A DNA stretch of 64,000 nucleotides from Staphylococcus sp. ACRSN. GTDB taxonomy: Bacteria > Bacillota > Bacilli > Staphylococcales > Staphylococcaceae. The stretch is from positions 1 to 64,000 of the forward strand of contig NZ_JAKRNS010000001.1 in NCBI RefSeq assembly GCF_022346615.1. The letters run 5' to 3'. This document shows, in pieces, positions 45,022-53,702 of the stretch. The notes under the pieces are model-generated. The model saw nothing but the letters and a program-made list of their open reading frames with translations. It ran no database searches and was not told the origin of the DNA. Numbering within the stretch: position 1 is the first letter of the stretch; each line of letters opens with the position of its first letter. A program made the position numbers and the translations under genes.

Positions 45022-46092
45022 TTAATTATATCCTATAATATTCAAAGGTTTATATTTGATAGCTCTATTAAACCTATTTCTATCTTGATCATTAAAGTCA
45101 CGACCTTTTAACCACCTTAACCTTAGCTCACTTCTTAATAAATTATAATATGAAAAAAGCGAGTCTTTCCTATATCTATTTTCATTTATAGAGTCTAAAT
45201 ACGGTATTCGATTTTCGTCCTCTAATACACATTGAGAAATCTCTTCTTCTAAAATAGCTTCATTTACCCACTTTTCTATTTCATTCATAGTCGCATTTAT
45301 TACATAATTAACATCTAATACAAATAACTTAATGTCTTTATACTTACTTATATTATCAATACTTGCTCTCAATATTTTTAATCTAATCCATGGAAATTCA
45401 ACATTCGATAATTCCATACCTACTTCTCCTAATATTGTTTCCAACTTCTGATTACTAATATCTTTCGCTAATTTTTTCAATTCGTGAGTAAGTCGCAATA
45501 ATTCATTATAAAGTACAAATGAAAAATCAAGTTCTAGATAAAGTAACGAACGTAAACAATCAAAATCAGAATCGTAGCAATCTATTTCATCCATAAAATA
45601 TTTATATAAATCCAATAAATCATTGTAAGGAATTAATTTATTCTCTAATTTCATTTGCTTGGAATTTTTATTTATTTTTTCAATTAATTGTTCATTTTTG
45701 GCATTAATTCTTTTATAAGTTGTATTCAATTTTTCAATGTCTAGTTTTTCAATTAAAAATCCATTTGTTAAGTTTTTATCATTTAATTTTATAGCAAAAA
45801 TAGTTTGTAATGCACTTGGGTTTAGTATTTTTTCTTCTTCCCAATTATCTTTAGGCTTCAATTTCACACGTAATATATTATGGATATTCGCTGTTTTGTA
45901 ATGTCTATGTAGCGTTTCTTTATCTTGAATTGCTATTTCTGCATCAAATATTAAATAATCAAAAAATTCAGTAATACTTGGATAAATATCTAATGAATCA
46001 ATTTCTCTCTTCCTAATCATTAGGTGTAATGCAACTTCAAGTTCAATGACATCCTTTAAATCATTAAATAAATTCTCCACCCATTCCTTCAT
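45022..46092 (-). CDS. unknown 356-residue protein, possible defence gene
   Basis: Acidic, Leu/Asn/Ile-rich helical protein without recognisable motif. No TM segments. A coiled-coil region lies near residues 120-155 (LNTTYKRINAKNEQLIEKI), and the C-terminus is basic (RLRWLKGRDFNDQDRNRF). ATG after GGGTGA. It is directly upstream (17 bp) of the truncated FPSRW protein, so the two once formed an operon whose second gene was cut by the deletion. Position at the cassette margin suggests defence; no direct evidence. Confidence 0.6.
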   Translation of the reverse strand: MKEWVENLFNDLKDVIELEVALHLMIRKREIDSLDIYPSITEFFDYLIFDAEIAIQDKETLHRHYKTANIHNILRVKLKPKDNWEEEKILNPSALQTIFAIKLNDKNLTNGFLIEKLDIEKLNTTYKRINAKNEQLIEKINKNSKQMKLENKLIPYNDLLDLYKYFMDEIDCYDSDFDCLRSLLYLELDFSFVLYNELLRLTHELKKLAKDISNQKLETILGEVGMELSNVEFPWIRLKILRASIDNISKYKDIKLFVLDVNYVINATMNEIEKWVNEAILEEEISQCVLEDENRIPYLDSINENRYRKDSLFSYYNLLRSELRLRWLKGRDFNDQDRNRFNRAIKYKPLNIIGYN

Positions 46093-46233
46093 AAAATCAC
46101 CCTAACACTTTAAAGTAATAAAAAGTAACCTTTTTATTCTAATCCTTAATCATTATAACTCATGCGATACTATATTTAGAAAATTAATTGTGCGCACCTT
46201 TGGTTTTCAAATAAAAATTGGAGGTAGTTTTAG

Positions 46234-46524
46234 ATGAATAAGAAAACTGAGCAACAAAATAAAATTAATAATTGTATGTATGCTATGGCATTCAAGCAAT
46301 CGGTGGGAAGTACGTTCACTTATAGTGAGCTAAGAGAGAAATCTGGTATGGTCTGTAGCACTAACGACCAACGTGAAGTTGGACGTCGTTTTGCTTACTG
46401 GATTAAGCATACGCCAGGACTTCCATTTAAGATTGTAGGTAAAAAGAATGGTAGTTTGTTGTATAAAAAAACTGGTCCTAATCCAATGCGTCACAAAAGT
46501 AACTGGAAAGGTGGTAACAACTAA
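46234..46524 (+). CDS. LP1413-type winged-helix ssDNA-binding protein
   Basis: 96 residues, basic. Overlaps the Cch start by one base (TAATG). Position and content (FTYSELREKSGMV, VGRRFAYWIKH) match the LP1413 proteins that accompany Cch in ccrAB cassettes and were shown to bind single-stranded DNA through a winged helix. Likely helps load Cch or coat DNA during SCC replication. Start after TTGGAGG. Confidence 0.85.
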   Translation: MNKKTEQQNKINNCMYAMAFKQSVGSTFTYSELREKSGMVCSTNDQREVGRRFAYWIKHTPGLPFKIVGKKNGSLLYKKTGPNPMRHKSNWKGGNN

Positions 46525-48314
46525 TGACTAACAACATATTCAAGCAATATCCATATTTTTTAAATTCAAATGGCTTTTATGAAGTGATTCCACCTAAAAG
46601 TAACAATGATGTAGAAAAAATTATTCAATTGTCTAGTCCCATCATTATTGAAAATAAATTTCTCGACCCGTCTACAGGGGTTGAGAAGTTGATTATTACA
46701 GATGGAAAAAATATTGAACGTATTGAAGCATCAGATATCTTAACATCTTTCAAGCTACCTGGATTGATTAAGTACGGCTTCAACATCAATGAACGGTACA
46801 TTAAATCATTAAGCTATGCGTTACAATCGATGCGCCAGTCACTTCCATTATCTAAATTATATACCGGCGTAGGTGTATTACAGTCTGATGATGAAGGTAT
46901 GGTCATTTCATTGGATAAACCATACTTTTCAAAAGAAATAGAGCAATCTCAAGCTAATGAAATCATTTGTGAAACACACTATGATTTACAACCAAAAGGT
47001 ACTTTCAAAGGCTGGTGGGAGATGTACTTAAAACAAGTTAAAGGGAACTTACTACTAGAACTTGCAGTAGTATTTGCTGCTTCTTCATTAGTTACAGCTT
47101 TCCTAAAAACAAGACATGAGGTCGAGTTTGCGGGAACCATCTTCTCATTTATGGGAAATTCAAGCACAGGTAAATCGACTGCAGCCGCTTTAGCTGTTTC
47201 AATAGCCGGCAATCCTACTAAAGGTAGCAATACACTTTTTAGGTCTTGGAATGGTACTAGAAACGCGCTTGAAGGATATTTAAGTAGCAATTATGGTTTG
47301 CCTATCGTATTGGACGAATTATCGGCTGCAACCTTCAAAGACACTACTGGGTTGTTGTACAGTCTGGCAGAAGGACAAGGCCGACAACGATCTAATATAG
47401 ATGGTAATGTCAAAGCACTCAAAAATTGGGGGACCTCAGTGATAAGTACGGCAGAACACAGTGTTTTAAATAATAGTGCACGTAATGATGGATTAAATGT
47501 TCGTACCATTGAAATATCAGAAGCTTTTACGACGAGTGCTGACAATGCAGATGCAATTAAAAGGGCTACATCGGTCAATTATGGCCATATCATGCCATTA
47601 GTAGCTGAATATCTTTTAAAACGTGAAGACGAAGTAATTAAATGGTTTCATACGGAACATGATTGGTTCAAAAAACAACTAAAAAATGAAACGAGTAATA
47701 CTGGTATTCGTATGTTCAAACGCTATGCAGTGATTGCGACATCTGCTCGGATATTCGAACGTGTTATTGCAGTGCCTATTGATATAGATGCAGTAAGAGA
47801 ATACTTGGTTAGTTATCACTTGGAGTCAGTTTCAGAACGCTCACTAGCAGAGAAATCTATCGAGGTCATTGTTCAGTTTGTAGCGCAAAACCGGGGGAAA
47901 TTCTCTGAGGATGCCAAGCTATCAAGAATGATTGAGAATTATGGACTTATTGAACTCAAAGAAGACCACATACAAGTTAAAATCCTGAAAAATGTATTTA
48001 AAAATATGTTGAATGAAAATCAATTCCAAGATGTAAATATTGTAATTGATGCTTTACGAGACAAAGGTTATATCCATTCTGATCGGAACCGTAAAACAAC
48101 AAAACGTAGCGTTCCAGATTCTAATGGTAAAAAGAAGACTATTGTCTTTTACCATCTTAAGCTAGATATGACTTATGCTTCAATGTTTGGTTTGAGTTCT
48201 AAAACAGAACCTAGTATACCACCACCATTCGTTGATAATACAAATAAAAATTTGCTTAATGACTTTGTTAATCAAGCCAGAGAAAAAGAAGCAAGTGACG
48301 ATTTAGAACTATAA
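46524..48314 (+). CDS. cch: Cch, MCM-like self-loading helicase of SCC
   Basis: 596 residues, DUF927-type. AAA+ core with Walker A GNSSTGKS near residue 210, Walker B LPIVLDELS near 258, and a C-terminal winged-helix-like part (DALRDKGYIHSDRNRK). Matches the MCM-like helicase of ccrAB cassettes reported to unwind DNA, supporting the view that SCC circles replicate after excision. Translationally coupled to LP1413. No frameshift; looks functional. Confidence 0.92.
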   Translation: MTNNIFKQYPYFLNSNGFYEVIPPKSNNDVEKIIQLSSPIIIENKFLDPSTGVEKLIITDGKNIERIEASDILTSFKLPGLIKYGFNINERYIKSLSYALQSMRQSLPLSKLYTGVGVLQSDDEGMVISLDKPYFSKEIEQSQANEIICETHYDLQPKGTFKGWWEMYLKQVKGNLLLELAVVFAASSLVTAFLKTRHEVEFAGTIFSFMGNSSTGKSTAAALAVSIAGNPTKGSNTLFRSWNGTRNALEGYLSSNYGLPIVLDELSAATFKDTTGLLYSLAEGQGRQRSNIDGNVKALKNWGTSVISTAEHSVLNNSARNDGLNVRTIEISEAFTTSADNADAIKRATSVNYGHIMPLVAEYLLKREDEVIKWFHTEHDWFKKQLKNETSNTGIRMFKRYAVIATSARIFERVIAVPIDIDAVREYLVSYHLESVSERSLAEKSIEVIVQFVAQNRGKFSEDAKLSRMIENYGLIELKEDHIQVKILKNVFKNMLNENQFQDVNIVIDALRDKGYIHSDRNRKTTKRSVPDSNGKKKTIVFYHLKLDMTYASMFGLSSKTEPSIPPPFVDNTNKNLLNDFVNQAREKEASDDLEL

Positions 48315-48330
48315 ATTTGAATGTTATACC

Positions 48331-48357
48331 GCTACAACGCTATAAACGCGTTGTAGC
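48331..48357. terminator. hairpin between cch and the 92-residue gene
   Basis: GCTACAACGC / GCGTTGTAGC, 10-bp stem with no T-run. More likely an mRNA-processing or attenuating structure than a full terminator. Confidence 0.4.
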
Positions 48358-48384
48358 TCATTAAATCAATCGGAGGAAAAAATT

Positions 48385-48663
48385 ATGAACGTAATTGCAT
48401 TAACACATAATATTACAGATGAAAGATCTGAATTTTTAGAAAACACGCCTATTGATGACATTAAAACTTTCTGTAAGTCAAATGGTTATAAAATTACAAA
48501 AGCTTATGACAACGATAACCAATTAATAAATGACATTAAACTTAAAAACATCAAACCTAAATGTATTGTCTTTTGGGGCACCTATGAAGATTACTCTGAA
48601 TTGGACAGACTCTGCTCAAAGCTAAATATCGAATTCATTACAATATTTCCGATGTTGGTATAA
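48385..48663 (+). CDS. conserved SCC protein between cch and ccrA
   Basis: 92 residues, alpha/beta in character (IALTHNITDERSEFL; KCIVFWGTYEDY). It resembles a small Rossmann-like or resolvase-N-like fold with no catalytic serine visible. GGAGG precedes the ATG. Proteins of this kind are usual between cch and ccrA in SCC elements; function unknown. Confidence 0.72.
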   Translation: MNVIALTHNITDERSEFLENTPIDDIKTFCKSNGYKITKAYDNDNQLINDIKLKNIKPKCIVFWGTYEDYSELDRLCSKLNIEFITIFPMLV

Positions 48664-48701
48664 CACTTTTACTACTATCAAAGTCAATTGGGAGGAATAA
48701 T

Positions 48702-48767
48702 ATGGACGAATTAATCACATTACTTGCTGATTTAGTGATTGAAGAAATCAATCACACTGATGACTAA
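48702..48767 (+). CDS. 21-residue acidic peptide before ccrA
   Basis: MDELITLLADLV...NHTDD, with a perfect GGGAGGA ribosome-binding site eight bases upstream. Same position and character as the 25-residue ORF between cch2 and ccrC (13901-13978). Followed at once by a terminator. Confidence 0.55.
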   Translation: MDELITLLADLVIEEINHTDD

Positions 48768-48774
48768 TAATAAC

Positions 48775-48799
48775 GCCCAACACCTCACTGGTGTTGGGC
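48775..48799 (+). terminator. intrinsic terminator upstream of ccrA
   Basis: GCCCAACACC / GGTGTTGGGC, 10-bp GC-rich stem, loop of five. It ends the LP1413-cch transcript before the ccrA control region, so ccrAB needs its own promoter. Confidence 0.7.
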
Positions 48800-48817
48800 T
48801 TATGTGTAAATTCATTC

Positions 48818-48833
48818 ATAAATATATATTATC
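48818..48833 (+). promoter_or_regulatory. ATAAATATATATTATC motif upstream of ccrA
   Basis: Exact 16-base match to the motif in front of ccrC (13806-13821, minus strand), with a 14-base match before SAUGI (12017-12030). Only 22 bases from the ccrA start, so here it may be an operator or transcription-start region rather than a -10. Confidence 0.5.
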
Positions 48834-48854
48834 ACTGTGGAAGGAGGAAACAGG

Positions 48855-50204
48855 ATGAAACAAGCAATGGGTTACTTACGTCAAAGTACAACAAAACAAC
48901 AATCACTTCCGGCACAGAAACAAGCCATCAAGACATTAGCTGAAAAACACAATATTCAACACATCACATTTTATAGCGATAAGCAATCAGGACGCACTGA
49001 TAAGCGAAACGGTTACCAGCAAATTACTGAACTGATTCAACAAGGACGATGTGACGTACTATGTTGCTATCGTCTGAATCGACTTCATCGTAATCTAAAA
49101 AATGCATTAAAACTCATGAAATTGTGCCAAAAATATCATGTTCATATCTTAAGTGTTCATGATGGCTATTTTGATATGGATAAAGCATTCGATCGGCTTA
49201 AACTTAATATTTTCATCAGCTTGGCCGAATTAGAATCTGATAATATTGGCGAACAAGTAAGCAACGGGATAAAAGAAAAAGCGCGTCAGGGTAAATTGAT
49301 AACTACACACGCCCCCTTTGGTTACCACTACAAACGTGGTACATTCACGATAAATAAGAATGAATCACCAACGGTAATTGCCGTATTCAATTACTATCTT
49401 CAAGGTAATGGCTATAAAAAAATTACACAGTTCTTAGAAGAAGATAACAAACTACTCAACCGGAAACCTTATCAAGTACGTAATATTATTATGAATCCCA
49501 ATTACTGTGGTCGTGTTATCAATAAATATGGACAATATGACAACATGTTTCCGTCTATTGTTTCTACAAATATGTACGAACAAGCGCAAGCTCTACGATC
49601 GCAAAAACAAATCAAACGAACACCTTCAGACAATCAACTCAAACAAAAAATCAAATGCCCTTATTGCGGGTCAACCCTTACCAATATGACAATTAGAAAA
49701 AAGAACCATGCATTACGTTACTATGTCTGTTCTCGAAATATGAATGCATCTCATTTTGTCTGTGAATTCAAAGGGATTAATGCGCCAAAACTAGAAACTC
49801 AAGTCTTAACTACATGTCAGGACTTCTTTCAAAATCAACAACTTTACTTAAAAATCAACGATGTAATTCAAAAACGGATCAAAAAACAAAGGGCCCTAGA
49901 AACTAGGAGCACACTTACACAAGAACAATTGATAGATAAATTAGCTAAAGGAGCCATCGATGCAGAAACGTTCAGAAAACAATCTCAATCGTTACTTCAA
50001 CAATCAAAACCAACACTATCAATAAATGAGCAACAAATTCAAAGGTCTTTTGAAAATGTAATTCAACAACACTTCACGTTAAGCATGTTATACCGATATA
50101 TTGATGAAATTCATATTTCTAAAAACAAAAGCCTTGTGGGAATCTATTTCAAAAATGAACCGCTAAACATTGTAAACCAAGCTACGCAATCATCGATTGC
50201 TTAA
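48855..50204 (+). CDS. ccrA: CcrA large serine recombinase
   Basis: 449 residues. Catalytic domain with YLRQST (Ser11), CYRLNRLHR and LAELESDNIG; zinc ribbon CPYCGSTLTN near residue 275, paired with YVCS and FVCEF; short coiled coil. With CcrB it mediates site-specific integration and excision at rlmH. The ATG at 48855 has GGAGG at correct spacing; an upstream GTG overlaps that site. Downstream ccrB starts 20 bp after the stop. The ccr allotype cannot be assigned by eye. Confidence 0.95.
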   Translation: MKQAMGYLRQSTTKQQSLPAQKQAIKTLAEKHNIQHITFYSDKQSGRTDKRNGYQQITELIQQGRCDVLCCYRLNRLHRNLKNALKLMKLCQKYHVHILSVHDGYFDMDKAFDRLKLNIFISLAELESDNIGEQVSNGIKEKARQGKLITTHAPFGYHYKRGTFTINKNESPTVIAVFNYYLQGNGYKKITQFLEEDNKLLNRKPYQVRNIIMNPNYCGRVINKYGQYDNMFPSIVSTNMYEQAQALRSQKQIKRTPSDNQLKQKIKCPYCGSTLTNMTIRKKNHALRYYVCSRNMNASHFVCEFKGINAPKLETQVLTTCQDFFQNQQLYLKINDVIQKRIKKQRALETRSTLTQEQLIDKLAKGAIDAETFRKQSQSLLQQSKPTLSINEQQIQRSFENVIQQHFTLSMLYRYIDEIHISKNKSLVGIYFKNEPLNIVNQATQSSIA

Positions 50205-50224
50205 TTAATGAAAGGATGAAAAAT

Positions 50225-51853
50225 ATGAAAGAAATGAAAAGAAAATCTGTAGGATGTTATGTTAGAGTTTCAACAATTTCTCAAGACATTGATAAATTTA
50301 GTATTAATGGTCAAATTACACAAATAAAGGAATATTGCCAATTCCACGGATATGAAGTTTTTGATATTTACGCTGACCGTGGTGTTTCAGGAAAAACAAT
50401 GAATCGCCCAGAGTTACAACGCATGTTAAAAGATGCTAAAGAAGGTAAATTGGATTGTGTTATGATATATAAAACAAGTCGTTTAGCGCGTAACACATCT
50501 GACCTGTTAACAATTGTTGAAGGATTACACAAGCAAAATGTTGAATTCTTTAGCTTGTCCGAAAACATGAAATTTGACTCAAATAGTGGAAAATTACTCT
50601 TACAAATTTTAGCTTCCTTCTCTGAATTTGAAAGGAATAACATCGCCGAGGGAGCATTTATGGGGCAGTTGAGAAGGTCTCAAGAAGGGTATTATCAGGG
50701 CAATTTACCGTTAGCTTATGATAAAATACCTGACAGTAAACATGAACTCATGATTAACCAACATGAAGCCAATATTGTGAAATATATTTTTGAATCTTAT
50801 GCCAAAGGTCATGGTTATCGTAAAATAGCCAATGCACTCAATCACAAAGGCTATGTGACTAAAAAAGGCAATCCATTTAGTATTTCAGCTGTTACTTATA
50901 TTCTCTCAAATCCATTCTATATTGGTAAAATTCAATTCGCAAAATACAAAGATTGGAATGATAAACGACGTAAAGGATTAAACGATAAGCCAGTAATCGC
51001 TGAAGGTAAACACACGCCTATTATTAGTCAAGATTTATGGGATAAAGTCCAAGCACGTAAGAAGCAAGTAAGCAAAAAGCCACAGGTACATGGTAAAGGG
51101 ACAAATCTGTTAACTGGAATAATTTTCTGCGAAAAATGTGGTGCAGCATATGCAGCTTCAAATACAACCAATACACTCAAAGACGGTACTAAAAAACGTA
51201 TTCGTTACTATTCGTGTAGTAATTTTCGAAATAAAGGCTCAAAGGTATGTTCTGCGAATAGTGTTAGAGCCGATGTCATTGAAAAATATGTTATGGACCA
51301 AATACTTGAAATTGTCAAAAGTGATAAAGTTCTCAAACAAGTTGTCGAACGTGTCAATCAAGAGAATCAAGTCGATGTAGCTGCACTTAACCATGATATT
51401 GCTTATAAACAACAACAATTTGATGAAATTAACACTAAACTTAAAAATCTAATTCAAACCATCGAAGACAATCCAGACTTAGCATCTACGCTCAAACCAA
51501 CCATTCATCAATATGAAACACAACTGAATGATATCACAAACCAAATGAATCAACTCAAGCAGCAACAAAACCAAGAAAAACCATCTTACGATACGAAGCA
51601 AATCGCTGCCCTATTACAACAAATATTTCAAAACGTAGAATCAATGGATAAAGCACAACTCAAAGCATTATACCTTACGGTCATTGATCGTATCGATATT
51701 CGTAAAGACGGTAATCATAAAAAACAATTCTACGTTACACTCAAACTCAATAATGAAATTATTAAACAACTTTTCAATGATACCCCACTCGACGAAGTGC
51801 TCCTCAGCACTTCGTCTTTATTTTTGCCTCAAACGCTCTTTCTTCAAATCTAA
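50225..51853 (+). CDS. ccrB: CcrB large serine recombinase
   Basis: 542 residues. Catalytic domain with CYVRVST (Ser16), YKTSRLARN and FSEFERNN; recombinase domain; zinc ribbon FCEKCGAAY near 306, with YYSCSNFR and VCSAN; coiled coil 390-460. Partner of CcrA that binds the att sites. ATG at 50225 lies nine bases after GAAAGGA. Both genes look intact, so the cassette may still be mobile. Confidence 0.95.
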   Translation: MKEMKRKSVGCYVRVSTISQDIDKFSINGQITQIKEYCQFHGYEVFDIYADRGVSGKTMNRPELQRMLKDAKEGKLDCVMIYKTSRLARNTSDLLTIVEGLHKQNVEFFSLSENMKFDSNSGKLLLQILASFSEFERNNIAEGAFMGQLRRSQEGYYQGNLPLAYDKIPDSKHELMINQHEANIVKYIFESYAKGHGYRKIANALNHKGYVTKKGNPFSISAVTYILSNPFYIGKIQFAKYKDWNDKRRKGLNDKPVIAEGKHTPIISQDLWDKVQARKKQVSKKPQVHGKGTNLLTGIIFCEKCGAAYAASNTTNTLKDGTKKRIRYYSCSNFRNKGSKVCSANSVRADVIEKYVMDQILEIVKSDKVLKQVVERVNQENQVDVAALNHDIAYKQQQFDEINTKLKNLIQTIEDNPDLASTLKPTIHQYETQLNDITNQMNQLKQQQNQEKPSYDTKQIAALLQQIFQNVESMDKAQLKALYLTVIDRIDIRKDGNHKKQFYVTLKLNNEIIKQLFNDTPLDEVLLSTSSLFLPQTLFLQI

Positions 51854-51963
51854 TACAAATGTACTGTCCTTTCGTCATTCAATAACACTCATCTAACAAA
51901 TATATTCAACACGCTAACAAATCATGGCTCAATGTGAAGCTTATATTGATATGACGAAAGAAC

Positions 51964-52234
51964 ATCCCAAAACAAAATATAAGTGGGATAGTAACGGGAT
52001 TGGCTAACTTCATGTAAGAGAAGGATTACGCAAGCGTAATCCCAAAATCCCATTATTATTTATAAATAAATAATATAAAAAGAAAAAGTAAATCATAACC
52101 ACACCTACAAATCCAAACTATATATAAATATATAGCTATATTTCCCAAAAAATGATCGGGATAACGGGATTTCCTTGTCATACCAACAATTGTGACGACT
52201 TTCGATTGGGATCTTTTCTGTATTTCAGTGGGAT
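51964..52234. repeat. GGGAT iteron-like cluster in the ccrB-SAUGI spacer
   Basis: The 473-bp gene-free spacer 51854-52326 holds nine GGGAT/ATCCC words (near 51964, 51984, 51996, 52037, 52047, 52157, 52165, 52207 and 52230). They include a hairpin GGATTACGC / GCGTAATCC at 52023 and very AT-rich stretches between. Such arrays of short words next to AT-rich DNA are typical of replication origins. The SAUGI promoter (TATATTATCAAAATGATGTA) follows at 52264. Confidence 0.5.
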
Positions 52235-52326
52235 TTTTAAGCGAAACAAACGTTATTTCAAACTTATATTATCAAAATGATGTATCACGTACATACATCA
52301 ATCAAATACATTAGGAGGTCATAATA

Positions 52327-52665
52327 ATGACACTAGAACAACAACTCAAGCACTATATAACCAACTTATTCAATCTGCCAAAGGACGAAGTGTGGCACTG
52401 CGAATCTATCGAGGAAATCGCTGATGATATCTTACCCAATCAATATGTAAGACTTGGCCCACTCAGTAATAAAATACTTCAGACTAATACCTACTACTCT
52501 GACACACTTCACGAAAGTAATATCTATCCTTTCATTCTCTACCATCAGAAACAACTCATAGCCATTGGTTATATCGATGAAAATCACGATATGGATTTCT
52601 TATACCTACACAACACTATCATGCCCCTTTTGGATCAACGATACTTACTAACAGGAGGACAATAA
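52327..52665 (+). CDS. SAUGI-type uracil-DNA glycosylase inhibitor (second copy)
   Basis: 112 residues, about 90% identical by eye to the copy at 11625-11963, with the same acidic helix (SIEEIADDILPNQYV) and C-terminal MPLLDQRYLLTGGQ. AGGAGG precedes the start. Heads the SAUGI-peptide-DUF960-DUF1643 cassette of segment I, pointing toward rlmH. Confidence 0.9.
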   Translation: MTLEQQLKHYITNLFNLPKDEVWHCESIEEIADDILPNQYVRLGPLSNKILQTNTYYSDTLHESNIYPFILYHQKQLIAIGYIDENHDMDFLYLHNTIMPLLDQRYLLTGGQ

Positions 52666-52666
52666 T

Positions 52667-52768
52667 ATGCATAAATACATCAAAATTACACAAATCGTCA
52701 TTACAATTCTTAGTGAAATTATCATTTGGATGAAAGAATCAGAACGAAAGGAAAACACTTATGAATAG
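52667..52768 (+). CDS. conserved 33-residue SCC peptide (second copy)
   Basis: Starts MHKYIKITQI and ends RKENTYE, with one hydrophobic helix. Differs from 11522-11623 by a few mostly conservative changes. It has a good ACAGGAGGAC site and overlaps the DUF960 start by eight bases. Confidence 0.6.
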   Translation: MHKYIKITQIVITILSEIIIWMKESERKENTYE

Positions 52769-53072
52769 ATATATCACTCGTGGTATTGCCAATAGCTTAC
52801 CTATCACCTTACAACATCAATTATGGCAACTTGTAGCACAACGCGAAAACGAACAGTCCAAGGCAAATGAATCATTGGATTATTTTCATATATTCCAACT
52901 CAATATGCATAATAGTCAATTATATATCAAGCATATACAAGAGCGTCCAGAGTATATCAAAATTCATAAGGCAAACGTCAAACAGCCTATCAATATCAAT
53001 AAAGTCTACATTATCAGAGAAGATGATGTAGGCCTTTCCTATTACGTCATGTTACTACCAGAAGAATACTAG
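52761..53072 (+). CDS. DUF960 family protein (second copy)
   Basis: 103 residues (MNRYITRGIA at the start, KVYIIREDDVGLSYYVM near the end). Same family and position as 11218-11529, with moderate divergence in the middle. Function unknown. Confidence 0.82.
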   Translation: MNRYITRGIANSLPITLQHQLWQLVAQRENEQSKANESLDYFHIFQLNMHNSQLYIKHIQERPEYIKIHKANVKQPININKVYIIREDDVGLSYYVMLLPEEY

Positions 53073-53087
53073 AGGAGTGAATATTAC

Positions 53088-53600
53088 ATGGAAACAATAA
53101 AAAATACATTAGAAACTGAAGCCATATTCAGTGATGACCAACAACATCGCTATCTACTTAAGAAAACATGGGATAGTGAAAAACAAACGATCACAATCAT
53201 CACAATGTATCCGCATTATGATGGTATTCTCAATATTGATTTAACGACTCAATTAATTCTAAATAAAGTATCTGAAATGGAAGACTTCGGATCAATTGAT
53301 TTTGTGAATCTATATTCAAACATGATAACAACCACAAATATAAAGCATATAGAAAATAGCCATGATAAACATACAGACATTCAAATCATGAAAGCTGTAA
53401 AAGAAGCAGATGAAGTTATATTAGCTTGGGGTGCATACGCTAAAAAAACAGTTGTTGAGTCTAGGGTCAATGAAGTATTAGAAATGTTGAAACCTCATAA
53501 GAAGAAAGTAAAGCAACTTATTAATCCAGAAACAAATGAAATCATGCATCCACTTAATCCAAAAGCAAGAAAAAAATGGATATTGGGATTTTGTGAATAA
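53088..53600 (+). CDS. DUF1643 family protein (second copy)
   Basis: 170 residues. Codons about 50-160 are nearly identical in DNA to 10696-11202, giving a long inverted repeat across the window; the first 45 codons differ more. The extreme C-terminus differs (ends GFCE). Confidence 0.85.
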   Translation: METIKNTLETEAIFSDDQQHRYLLKKTWDSEKQTITIITMYPHYDGILNIDLTTQLILNKVSEMEDFGSIDFVNLYSNMITTTNIKHIENSHDKHTDIQIMKAVKEADEVILAWGAYAKKTVVESRVNEVLEMLKPHKKKVKQLINPETNEIMHPLNPKARKKWILGFCE

Positions 53601-53702
53601 ATTTATCATTAAAGTGACGGTCTTCATTCTAGACCTTAATTTTATTGTTGCCTAAGGCATTATCTGATAGTATGGTAAAGTATATTATGAGGAGTTGTAG
53701 AA

